A stretch of 14,944 bases of DNA from Pseudomonadota bacterium (GCA_002937495.1 PTJW01000012.1:1-14944), one strand, 5' to 3'; positions 1-5,052 are shown, numbered from the stretch's first letter. Translations and numbers: made by a program. Notes: generated from the sequence alone by a model not told the origin.

Positions 1-387
1 TTTGGTTGGGAAGTTAAAAGAAGAATTATGGTTGGTAACTATGTATTATCATCAGGTTATTATGATGCATACTACTCAAAAGCACAAAAAGTTAGAGCAT
101 TACTTGCACAAGACTTTGAAAAAGCTTTTGAACAAGTTGATGTTATCTTCGCACCAACAACTCCAGAGCTTCCATTTGAGCTAGGCGGTAAAATTTCAGA
201 CCCTATTGCTATGTACCTATGTGATATCTTCACAGTATCATCAGCATTAGCAGGTATTCCGTGTATTTCAGTTCCGGCTGGTCACACAGCTGAAGGTTAC
301 CCAGTTGGTTTACAAATTTTAGGTAAAGCATTTGATGATAAAAAAGTTCTTCAAGCAGCTAAAAAAGCTGAAGACATGAACGCTTAA
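1..387 (+). CDS. gatA: Asp-tRNA(Asn)/Glu-tRNA(Gln) amidotransferase subunit A, C-terminal part
   Basis: This is the last 128 residues of GatA, open at the left window edge; the frame runs from base 1 and reads FGWEVKRRIMVGNYVLSSGYY. GatA is the amidase subunit of GatCAB. It releases ammonia from glutamine so that misacylated Glu-tRNA(Gln) or Asp-tRNA(Asn) can be amidated in the cytoplasm. The visible part matches the family's C-terminal segment: the YYDAYYSKAQKVR helix, the DVIFAPTTPELPF strand-loop, and the SALAGIPCISVPAG and GYPVGLQILGKAFDD stretches. The Ser-cisSer-Lys catalytic triad and the amidase signature lie upstream, outside the window. A TAATAA double stop ends the gene, 17 bases before gatB, so the two are surely one operon. 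An internal ATG at 28 is not the start. Confidence 0.97.
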   Translation, partial: FGWEVKRRIMVGNYVLSSGYYDAYYSKAQKVRALLAQDFEKAFEQVDVIFAPTTPELPFELGGKISDPIAMYLCDIFTVSSALAGIPCISVPAGHTAEGYPVGLQILGKAFDDKKVLQAAKKAEDMNA

Positions 388-404
388 TAAGAGGATTTCA
401 AAAC

Positions 405-1859
405 ATGACTTTAATGAACAAAGATTATGAAATTGTGATGGGTCTTGAAATCCACGCACAGTTAAAAACTAAAACAAAACTATTTTCAACATCATTAACA
501 AACTTTGGTGCTGAACCTAACACACAAGCAAACGCAGTTGACTTAGCTATGCCTGGTATGCTACCAGTTTTAAACAAACAAGCTGTTAACTTTGCTATTA
601 AATTTGGTTTAGCTATTGATGCTGAAATTGCAGAAAAATCAGTTTTCTCAAGAAAAAACTACTTCTACCCTGACTTACCTAAAGGTTACCAAACTTCACA
701 GTTTGACCTACCTACTGTAGGTGTTGGTAAAATGGACCTAATGCTTGAAGATGGCTCAACAAAAACTATCAGAATTGAAAGAGCTCACTTAGAAGAAGAT
801 GCTGGTAAATCAGTACATGACTTAGGCTCAAACGCTGTTACTCATGTTGACTTAAACAGAGCTGGTGTTCCTTTACTTGAAATCGTTTCATTCCCAGATT
901 TCAGAACGGTAGAAGAAGTTGCAGCATATGTTAAAAAACTAAGAGCTATCGTTCAATACATTGATATTTGTGATGGTGATATGTCTCAAGGTTCTATGAG
1001 ATGTGATGTTAACGTTTCAGTTCGTAAAAAAGGCGAAGAGAAACTAGGTACTCGTCGTGAAATTAAAAATGTTAACTCAATTAAAAACATTATTAAAGCT
1101 ATTACTTATGAAGCAAACTGGCAGGTTGACCAAATTGAATCAGGTAAAAAAGTAAACCAAGAAACTGTTTTATGGGACCCTGATGCAGGCGTAACAAGAT
1201 CAATGAGATCTAAAGAAGATGCTCATGACTACCGTTACTTCCCATGCCCAGACATTTTACCTTTACATATTTCTCAAGAACAAATTGATGAAATTAGAAA
1301 AGATATGCCTGAGCTACCAGAGCAAAAGAAAAACAGACTTATGAACGATTATGGTCTATCAGCTTATGATGCAGATGTTTTAACATCAGATAAAGAAACT
1401 GCAGACTTTTATGAAGAAGTTCTAGCAACAGGTATTGATGCTAAGCTATGTGCTAACTGGCTAATTGTTGAGCTATTTGCCGTATTAAACAAACAAGAGC
1501 TTGAGCTATCTGCTTCTCCTGTTTCTGCCAAGCAACTAGGTGAGCTTGTATCACTTATTGTTGATAAGACAATTTCAGGTAAAATTGCTAAAACAGTATT
1601 TGAAGATATGATCGAAACTTCAAAAGATCCTAAAGTAATCGTTGAAGAAAAAGGCTTAGTTCAAATTACTGATACTTCAGCTATCGAACCTATTATTGAT
1701 GAAGTTATCGCTTCAGACTTAGGCCAAGCAAACGCTGAGAAATTCAGAAATGGTGCTGATAGAATCTTAGGTTGGTTTGTTGGTCAAGTTATGCAAAAAA
1801 CACAAGGTAAAGCAAACCCAGCTATGGTTAACGAAATCTTAAGAGAAAAACTAAAATAA
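405..1859 (+). CDS. gatB: Asp-tRNA(Asn)/Glu-tRNA(Gln) amidotransferase subunit B
   Basis: Complete 484-residue GatB, a normal length for the family. GatB binds the misacylated tRNA, activates the Glu/Asp carboxyl with ATP, and amidates it with ammonia channelled from GatA. Visible features are the N-terminal EIVMGLEIHAQL, the RKNYFYPDLPKGYQTSQFD stretch (about 83-101), the family signature DLNRAGVPLLEIVSFP (149-164), and the DGDMSQGSMRCDVNVSVR core just after it. The C-terminal 150 or so residues form the YqeY-like tRNA-binding tail, ending in NPAMVNEILREKLK. The start at 405 is preferred because AGAGGA lies about nine bases upstream; an ATG three codons later (414) is possible. It follows gatA by 17 bases and ends before a strong terminator, so it is the last gene of the gat operon. 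Confidence 0.98.
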   Translation: MTLMNKDYEIVMGLEIHAQLKTKTKLFSTSLTNFGAEPNTQANAVDLAMPGMLPVLNKQAVNFAIKFGLAIDAEIAEKSVFSRKNYFYPDLPKGYQTSQFDLPTVGVGKMDLMLEDGSTKTIRIERAHLEEDAGKSVHDLGSNAVTHVDLNRAGVPLLEIVSFPDFRTVEEVAAYVKKLRAIVQYIDICDGDMSQGSMRCDVNVSVRKKGEEKLGTRREIKNVNSIKNIIKAITYEANWQVDQIESGKKVNQETVLWDPDAGVTRSMRSKEDAHDYRYFPCPDILPLHISQEQIDEIRKDMPELPEQKKNRLMNDYGLSAYDADVLTSDKETADFYEEVLATGIDAKLCANWLIVELFAVLNKQELELSASPVSAKQLGELVSLIVDKTISGKIAKTVFEDMIETSKDPKVIVEEKGLVQITDTSAIEPIIDEVIASDLGQANAEKFRNGADRILGWFVGQVMQKTQGKANPAMVNEILREKLK

Positions 1860-1873
1860 TAGTTTTATAAAAT

Positions 1874-1907
1874 AAAAAATCCCAGGTTAATTACCTGGGA
1901 TTTTTTT
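1874..1907. terminator. Bidirectional Rho-independent terminator after gatB
   Basis: A perfect 8-bp stem (TCCCAGGT at 1880-1887 pairing with ACCTGGGA at 1893-1900) has a five-base loop TAATT. It is flanked by an A run on the left and seven T on the right. It can end the gat operon on the plus strand and the 1927-2112 gene on the minus strand. Confidence 0.88.
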
Positions 1908-1926
1908 ATGCATTTACTTATGCTGC

Positions 1927-2112
1927 CTAACGGCTGTTGTTTGTATTGTAAACTCGTAGTTTACTATCGTTATTTTCGATATAGCCGACATTGTGATTTT
2001 TACAAACCATATCGATATCTGAACGAGGCATAATCTGCCCGTTTACACGAACCAAATTTTCATTCACCACTTCAATTTCAGAGTTTTTTAGATCTTTGAT
2101 GATACCTGACAT
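1927..2112 (-). CDS. Small protein of unknown function, LVRVNG family member A
   Basis: A 61-residue cytoplasmic protein with no signal peptide or membrane segment; I do not recognise it. It aligns without gaps to the 64-residue product of 2593-2787. About 16 of the first 46 positions are identical, including D7 L8, N10, I13 E14, the block L20-V-R-V-N-G25, S31 D32, V42 and E46. That conservation is the main support for real coding. The start has AAGGAT seven bases upstream, with a TATAAT -10 box further upstream (2156-2161). The C-terminal third (NNDSKLRVYNTNNSR) is not shared with the paralogue. One 60-base line inside the gene counts 40% G+C, a little above the operons around it. It may be phage- or island-derived. 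No function is claimed. Confidence 0.65.
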   Translation of the reverse strand: MSGIIKDLKNSEIEVVNENLVRVNGQIMPRSDIDMVCKNHNVGYIENNDSKLRVYNTNNSR

Positions 2113-2155
2113 ACAACTATCCTTTTAAGAACGTAACTGCATTATTGCATAAACA

Positions 2156-2183
2156 ATTATAGGTATTACAAACAAAAAAACAA
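2156..2183 (-). promoter_or_regulatory. Candidate sigma-70-type promoter for the 1927-2112 gene
   Basis: Read on the minus strand: TTGTTT (2183-2178), a 16-base spacer, then a perfect TATAAT (2161-2156), about 44 bases before the start codon. The -35 match is weak, and it lies in the T run of the terminator of the gene upstream. Confidence 0.45.
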
Positions 2184-2210
2184 GGGCTTTAATCAAAAAA
2201 TTAAAACCCT
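2172..2210 (-). terminator. Rho-independent terminator of the 2221-2460 gene
   Basis: On the minus strand an 11-bp stem with one mismatch (2210-2200 pairing with 2193-2183) and a six-base loop is followed by TGTTTTTTTG. It starts ten bases after the stop codon of the 2221-2460 gene. Confidence 0.82.
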
Positions 2211-2220
2211 CATTATTCGT

Positions 2221-2460
2221 TTATAAATCGATACCTCTAAAGGTATCTGTTTTGGTATAAGTACAGTTATCTGCTGTACCACCAAAACTCATTTGCAGCA
2301 TCATTCGCTCACGAATGACCGCATCAGTGAAAACGACTGCTGGCACCGTATGAGTAATACCATACTCAACAACAGATGCCTTACCGTTTACAACCTTTAC
2401 AGAACCGCCTGAGCGGAATGTTTCAAGCAGTTTACTTACTGCCAATGTTTGAGTGTCCAT
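2221..2460 (-). CDS. Small protein of unknown function (79 aa)
   Basis: A 79-residue protein that I do not recognise. It has no signal peptide or clear transmembrane helix. The N-terminal helix (MDTQTLAVSKLLETF) is followed by a beta-rich middle (GSVKVVNGKASVVEYGITHTV). The rest, VVFTDAVIRERMMLQMSFGG, is followed by a tail with one cysteine. It is not an obvious homologue of its two neighbours, though it too has a short hydrophobic VKVVNG strand. Coding is supported by TAAGGAG just upstream of the ATG, by a dedicated promoter and terminator, and by a frame open over 79 codons. Three 60-base lines inside it (2281-2460) count 80/180 G+C (44%), well above the 30% counted in an rnfC line. That suggests separate ancestry from the flanking operons. 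It could be a phage or island gene. Confidence 0.6.
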   Translation of the reverse strand: MDTQTLAVSKLLETFRSGGSVKVVNGKASVVEYGITHTVPAVVFTDAVIRERMMLQMSFGGTADNCTYTKTDTFRGIDL

Positions 2461-2472
2461 AAGGACTCCTTA
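2460..2472 (-). promoter_or_regulatory. Dyad over the ribosome-binding site of the 2221-2460 gene
   Basis: On the minus strand the sequence TAAGGAGTCCTTA has perfect 6-base arms around one central base. It contains the Shine-Dalgarno site, and its last A is the A of the ATG. A TAAGG/CCTTA hairpin would pair the SD. This may be translational control or chance. Confidence 0.4.
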
Positions 2473-2508
2473 CAGTTATAAATTTAACAAATATTGTGTA
2501 TATTTATA

Positions 2509-2536
2509 GCTATAATCATTAATATTTTACTGACAA
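2509..2536 (-). promoter_or_regulatory. Candidate promoter for the 2221-2460 gene
   Basis: On the minus strand TTGTCA (2536-2531, five of six consensus bases) is followed after 16 bases by TATAGC (2514-2509). The -10 sits within a perfect 10-base palindrome TATAGCTATA (2505-2514). The -35 follows directly on the T run of the upstream terminator. Confidence 0.42.
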
Positions 2537-2570
2537 AAAACCCTCAATAGCGTAAAACTATTAAGGGTTT
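2533..2570 (-). terminator. Rho-independent terminator of the 2593-2787 gene
   Basis: On the minus strand a 12-bp stem with one mismatch (2569-2558 pairing with 2550-2539), loop TTTACG, runs into a T tract (2540-2535). It lies 23 bases after the stop codon. Confidence 0.82.
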
Positions 2571-2592
2571 ATAATCGTATATTAATTTAAGA

Positions 2593-2787
2593 CTATGCAG
2601 GGCAAAAGTCTTTATGAATTGGTAATACTTCATTTTCCAGCTCATAAGTTTCAACAAGATCAACATCTAGCACTCTTGCTAAGTACTGTAAATCAGAAAA
2701 TGTAATAAATGATCCATTTACACGAACCAAATAATCGCCGCAGCGTTCAATATTTGCATTAACCAAATCTTCAGGGCTATAAAGCAT
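2593..2787 (-). CDS. Small protein of unknown function, LVRVNG family member B
   Basis: A 64-residue, acidic, cytoplasmic-looking protein, paralogous to the 61-residue product of 1927-2112. The two align from residue 1 without a gap, sharing D7 L8, N10, I13 E14, L20-V-R-V-N-G25, S31 D32, V42 and E46. A 16-base stretch coding for the LVRVNG core is identical in the two genes (2042-2057 and 2717-2732). The C-terminal part (ELENEVLPIHKDFCPA) is private to this copy. I recognise no known family; the shape suggests a small beta-hairpin followed by a helix, possibly a binding or regulatory module. The start is fixed by an ideal AGGAGGT seven bases upstream, which sits in the loop of a 7-bp hairpin. 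It is transcribed alone, with its own candidate promoter and terminator. Confidence 0.7.
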   Translation of the reverse strand: MLYSPEDLVNANIERCGDYLVRVNGSFITFSDLQYLARVLDVDLVETYELENEVLPIHKDFCPA

Positions 2788-2805
2788 TCTACACCTCCTG
2801 TAGAA
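2787..2805 (-). promoter_or_regulatory. RBS hairpin: Shine-Dalgarno core in the loop, start codon at the stem base
   Basis: On the minus strand TTCTACA (2805-2799), loop GGAGG (2798-2794) and TGTAGAA (2793-2787) form a perfect 7-bp hairpin. Its loop is exactly the Shine-Dalgarno core, and its last base is the A of the start codon. Such a structure could control translation of the 2593-2787 gene, or bind a repressor as DNA. The geometry is seen directly; the function is inferred. Confidence 0.5.
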
Positions 2806-2822
2806 AGTTTTAAGAAAGCAAC

Positions 2823-2836
2823 TAGCTATACAGCTA
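2823..2836. repeat. Short inverted repeat at the expected 5' end of the 2593-2787 transcript
   Basis: TAGCT-ATAC-AGCTA, perfect 5-base arms, just downstream of the candidate -10. Its left part TAGCTATA also occurs at 2507-2514, over the -10 of the neighbouring small gene. It could be an operator; it is short enough to be chance. Confidence 0.35.
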
Positions 2837-2844
2837 TCAAATTT

Positions 2845-2872
2845 AGTATAGTATTATTATCTGAAAAGTAAA
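2845..2872 (-). promoter_or_regulatory. Candidate promoter for the 2593-2787 gene
   Basis: On the minus strand TTTACT (2872-2867), a 16-base spacer, then TATACT (2850-2845). Transcription would start near 2838, leaving a leader of about 50 bases that contains the RBS hairpin. Confidence 0.45.
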
Positions 2873-2902
2873 GAAAAAAAGAAGACCCTTACAGGCCTTC
2901 TT
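2873..2902 (-). terminator. Second minus-strand Rho-independent terminator in the 2788-3070 gap
   Basis: On the minus strand an 8-bp stem with one mismatch (2901-2894 pairing with 2887-2880), loop TGTAAG, is followed by a run of T. No protein gene lies between it and the separate terminator of the pseudopilin gene at 3014-3045. It is therefore either a backup terminator or the end of a small RNA. Confidence 0.65.
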
Positions 2903-2970
2903 TAAGTTCTACCCTTTAAGCGTCTTTTGTAAAAAGTGCCTAAAAGCAAACAAACACATATTATAAAATA
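2874..2970 (-). ncRNA. Possible small RNA between two terminators
   Basis: About 100 bases on the minus strand begin near a TATAAT box (2965-2960) and end at the hairpin-T-run terminator at 2873-2902, with no sizeable reading frame. A second TATAAT (2981-2976) lies slightly upstream, but I find no good -35 for either. The product would contain an imperfect hairpin around 2921-2940. It resembles no RNA family that I recognise. The support is only the orphan terminator plus -10-like boxes in an AT-rich stretch, where such boxes are common. Confidence 0.22.
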
Positions 2971-3013
2971 TTACAATTATAAGTATATCATCATTTTTTT
3001 TGGACTGTCTGCA

Positions 3014-3045
3014 TAAAAAAAGCAGAAAACTTAATATTTTCTACT
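3014..3045 (-). terminator. Rho-independent terminator of the flgB-flgC-fliE-pseudopilin unit
   Basis: On the minus strand a 9-bp stem (3045-3037 pairing with 3029-3021, one G-U pair) and a seven-base loop are followed by seven T. It lies 25 bases after the pseudopilin stop codon. Confidence 0.83.
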
Positions 3046-3070
3046 TTTTATATACACTAATACCACTTTA

Positions 3071-3658
3071 TTAGTAAAATTCAACCTGTCCCATTCTTAA
3101 AAGAAGGTCATCTGTATTGTATTTTTGAACTCTACCTGTTAAAAGTCCATCGCCGCCATCAAGTTCTTTATCAAGCAATTGCATATAAACTTGGTTTAAT
3201 GAACCATCTGCTGAATTTTCATACATAAACCATAAGTAACAATCTTGAGTGCCATTACAGTTATTATATGGGCTATCTGTAACATCTGATGCCGATCTAG
3301 CTGTTGCTCTAAACGCTGCAATTCGACCATATCTTTTTGAAACTAAGTATTTTTTAGCATCAACCCCTGAAACTAGTGAGTAGTTTAAATAAGGACCTAA
3401 CCACCCGCCTACTGAACTATCTACAAGTTCACCTAAAGAATATACTGAGCCTGAAAAGAACGGAAAGTCTGTTTCTGTATCTGCTTCATATACACCAATT
3501 GCTGTTTCAATTTGTCGAGCCTCATATACAATTGTTTTTACGTTTGATTCTTTTAAGAAACCATAAATAAAACTAGTTGCAATTAAACCTACAAGTGTAA
3601 ATACCACCAAGGCAATTCTTGCATCTAAGCCAAACATTGCGCCTTTTTTTAATAACAT
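3071..3658 (-). CDS. Type IV pilin / type II secretion pseudopilin-like protein
   Basis: A 195-residue protein with pseudopilin architecture. A short basic leader (MLLKKGA) precedes a long hydrophobic helix (about 9-34), then a polar helix (ESNVKTIVYEARQIETAIGVYEAD) and a globular domain. The globular part has W86-G-P-Y-L, a likely disulfide C134-C140, and a D163-x3-D-G-G-D-G-x3-G-R-V stretch, which resembles the 'D..DDG...GRV' motif of many pseudopilins. If the leader is cleaved after A7, D11-L12 or rather D12 falls at the +5 position normally held by Glu, so processing is uncertain. Alternatively the helix is an uncleaved anchor. The start has AAGGG upstream; M8 is an alternative. It begins 31 bases after fliE on the same strand and ends at a terminator, so it is probably the last gene of the flagellar rod unit. 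Its partner machine is not in the window. Confidence 0.8.
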   Translation of the reverse strand: MLLKKGAMFGLDARIALVVFTLVGLIATSFIYGFLKESNVKTIVYEARQIETAIGVYEADTETDFPFFSGSVYSLGELVDSSVGGWLGPYLNYSLVSGVDAKKYLVSKRYGRIAAFRATARSASDVTDSPYNNCNGTQDCYLWFMYENSADGSLNQVYMQLLDKELDGGDGLLTGRVQKYNTDDLLLRMGQVEFY

Positions 3659-3689
3659 TTTACTACCCTTACATTCTATTCAAATAAAA

Positions 3690-3992
3690 TTAGATAGGCA
3701 TATCCATAATTTTTGTGTACGCTTCAATTGTTTTATCACGCATTGTTACCATTGTTTGTAAGCTAAGTTCTGCTTCTGATACTGCTGTGATTAAATCTTG
3801 CATATTAACTGAGCCAGGATCATTAGCTGCTTGAACTGATAACTGCTCTGCAATTTTTTGCTTTTCTAAAGCACCTTCTAATGCACCACCCACTAAATCT
3901 GTAAATGCTTTTGCTTCAGTTGAGCTTGCTTTTGTTGTAGGTGCATTTTCTAAAGCTGATAATACCTGATTTTGAATGCTTTCTACTGCCAT
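3690..3992 (-). CDS. fliE: Flagellar hook-basal body complex protein FliE
   Basis: A 100-residue FliE, the usual length. FliE joins the MS ring to the proximal rod and is exported through the flagellar type III gate. The C-terminal half is the diagnostic part: NMQDLITAVSEAELSLQTMVTMRD, followed by KTIEAYTKIMDMPI, matches the conserved coiled helix and the terminal 'EAY.EIM.MPI'. The N-terminal part is low-complexity and helical, as is common. AAGGAA lies about eight bases upstream of the ATG. It follows flgC on the same strand after a 138-base gap that holds a small dyad but no clear terminator. It is read as the third gene of the flgB-flgC-fliE unit. Confidence 0.96.
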   Translation of the reverse strand: MAVESIQNQVLSALENAPTTKASSTEAKAFTDLVGGALEGALEKQKIAEQLSVQAANDPGSVNMQDLITAVSEAELSLQTMVTMRDKTIEAYTKIMDMPI

Positions 3993-4076
3993 TTTAAAAT
4001 TCCTTCATATAAATTTGATACTCAATTTAAAATAATTAGAGAATATAGATAAAATTTTTATTTTTTAACAAAGGCA

Positions 4077-4093
4077 ATGTAGTAAAACTACAT
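4077..4093. repeat. Inverted repeat in the flgC-fliE spacer
   Basis: ATGTAG-TAAAA-CTACAT, perfect 6-base arms, in the 138-base AT-rich spacer 3993-4130. No T run follows directly on either strand, so it is not a standard terminator. It could be an mRNA processing or stability hairpin, or an operator. The rest of the spacer shows only the fliE Shine-Dalgarno site. Confidence 0.4.
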
Positions 4094-4130
4094 AACGACT
4101 TATAAAGTTAAAAGGTTACTATATTATCAA

Positions 4131-4541
4131 TTATTTTAGCATGTCTAGAGATTTACTCATCATAGACTTTGCTGCATCAATTGCTGACAAGTTTGCTTCA
4201 TAGGCTCTTGCAGCTTCTTTTAAATCTGTCTTCTCTTTTAGTGTACTAATATTTGGTAATTTTATCAAGCCATTTTTATCAGCCATTGGGTGTGCTGGGT
4301 TATATTCATATTTATAACCTTGTTTATCATCTACTGTAATATCTGAAACTTCTACTTTGTTTACACCTGTTTTTGCATCTACCATTGTTTGGAATGATAC
4401 GATTTGTCTTTGGTATGGGTTTACACCATCTTTACCAATAACTGAATCTGCGTTTGCGATATTTTCTGATGCTACTTTCATTCTGATAGTTTGTGCTTTC
4501 ATACCAGAAGCTGAAATTGCCATTGAATCCATTAAATCCAT
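4131..4541 (-). CDS. flgC: Flagellar basal-body rod protein FlgC
   Basis: A 136-residue FlgC, a proximal rod component exported by the flagellar type III system. The N-terminus MDLMDSMAISASGMKAQTIRM leads into VASENIANADSV, the rod/hook 'NIANA(D/N)T' motif. After PYQRQIVSFQ, the middle contains NPAHPMADKNGLIKLPNIS, where FlgC normally has 'YDPSHPDADAEGYVKMPNV'. The C-terminal helix DLKEAARAYEANLSAIDAAKSMMSKSLDML is the conserved rod helix. A strong AAGGAGA lies nine bases before the ATG, fixing the start. It begins 23 bases after flgB and precedes fliE, the classical order. No signal peptide is present, in contrast to FlgB next to it. Confidence 0.98.
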   Translation of the reverse strand: MDLMDSMAISASGMKAQTIRMKVASENIANADSVIGKDGVNPYQRQIVSFQTMVDAKTGVNKVEVSDITVDDKQGYKYEYNPAHPMADKNGLIKLPNISTLKEKTDLKEAARAYEANLSAIDAAKSMMSKSLDMLK

Positions 4542-4564
4542 TTTCTTATCTCCTTTAAACTATC

Positions 4565-4987
4565 TTATTTTTGTACTAGCATTTTTTGCATACCCATGTG
4601 TTTTGTAAATAAACGAGTAGCCATTGTGTATTCTTGTTGGATTTGAGCCATTTTTAACATTTGCTCGTCAACTCTTACTGAGTTACCATCATTTCTGATA
4701 AAAGTTGTGTCTTGTGTTCTACCATATCTTGATAAAGAGTTTGTCATGCCAATATGTTTTGAGTTTGTTGCAGCCATTTTAATACCACCACCTGTTTTTC
4801 TTGATGGATTGTAATTAATGTCTTGTGCTAAATAGCCTGGTGTTGATGCATTAGCAATATTACCTGATACAACATTTTGTCTAGCAATTAAGTAATCCAT
4901 TTTTGCTGTTAAAGCTCTTGATAAGCTTTGAGCATCTGCATTTACAGAAAATAGTACAAAAGCTGCTAGAATTAATAGTTTTTTCAT
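4565..4987 (-). CDS. flgB: Flagellar basal-body rod protein FlgB with an apparent Sec signal peptide
   Basis: A 140-residue FlgB, a proximal rod protein. The family core is clear: RALTAKMDYLIARQNVVSGN, then IANASTPGYLAQDI near the N-terminus, TNSKHIGM in the middle, and VRVDEQMLKMAQIQQEYTMATRLFTKHMGM at the end. Unusually, the core is preceded by what looks like a complete Sec signal: basic MKK, hydrophobic LLILAAFVLFSV, and NADA ending in an A-x-A site before Q20. FlgB is normally exported by the flagellar type III apparatus without cleavage. The start at 4987 has AAAGG upstream, and no better ATG lies before the core except M30 inside it. It is the first gene of the rod unit, preceded by a sigma-54-type promoter. 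The core identity is sure; the leader's role is not. Confidence 0.95.
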   Translation of the reverse strand: MKKLLILAAFVLFSVNADAQSLSRALTAKMDYLIARQNVVSGNIANASTPGYLAQDINYNPSRKTGGGIKMAATNSKHIGMTNSLSRYGRTQDTTFIRNDGNSVRVDEQMLKMAQIQQEYTMATRLFTKHMGMQKMLVQK

Positions 4988-5016
4988 ATTTTTAAACCTT
5001 TATCATTTTTATTTTT

Positions 5017-5048
5017 ACAAAACACATAATTGATAATGCATGTTTTGT
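5017..5048. repeat. Inverted repeat over the flgB promoter region
   Basis: ACAAAACA (5017-5024) and TGTTTTGT (5041-5048) are perfect 8-base arms 16 bases apart. The right arm lies within the sigma-54 promoter, and the left arm lies around or just after the expected start of transcription. This could be an operator dyad or chance in AT-rich DNA. Confidence 0.35.
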
Positions 5049-5052
5049 GCCA
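5037..5052 (-). promoter_or_regulatory. Sigma-54 (RpoN) -24/-12 promoter for flgB
   Basis: On the minus strand TGGCAC (5052-5047) and TGCA (5040-5037) are separated by AAAACA, so the invariant GG and GC doublets are exactly 12 bases apart. That matches the sigma-54 consensus TGGCAC-N5-TTGCA with one mismatch. Transcription would start near 5025, about 40 bases before the flgB ATG. Sigma-54 control of flagellar rod genes is known in several proteobacteria. Neither rpoN nor an activator gene is in the window. Confidence 0.72.

Noticed and set aside
2..184. Short plus-strand frame at the left edge
   Set aside because: It is the wrong frame of gatA; the frame from base 1 gives the clear GatA C-terminus.
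2593..2787. Toxin-antitoxin pair among the small genes
   Set aside because: The genes are transcribed as separate units, do not overlap, and show no toxin or DNA-binding motif that I can recognise.
1920..2872. CRISPR array or integron cassette array
   Set aside because: There are no regularly spaced repeats and no attC-like long dyads; the only repeat between genes is the 16-base coding identity of two paralogues.
4077..4093. flgC-fliE spacer dyad as a terminator splitting the operon
   Set aside because: The stem is only six A/T-rich pairs and no T run follows directly on the minus strand.
4357..4608. Hydrophobic open frame on the plus strand across flgC and the flgB-flgC junction
   Set aside because: It is antisense to two well-identified flagellar genes and has no ribosome-binding site worth noting. 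The plus-strand frame at 3376-3570 against the pseudopilin gene is rejected for the same reason.
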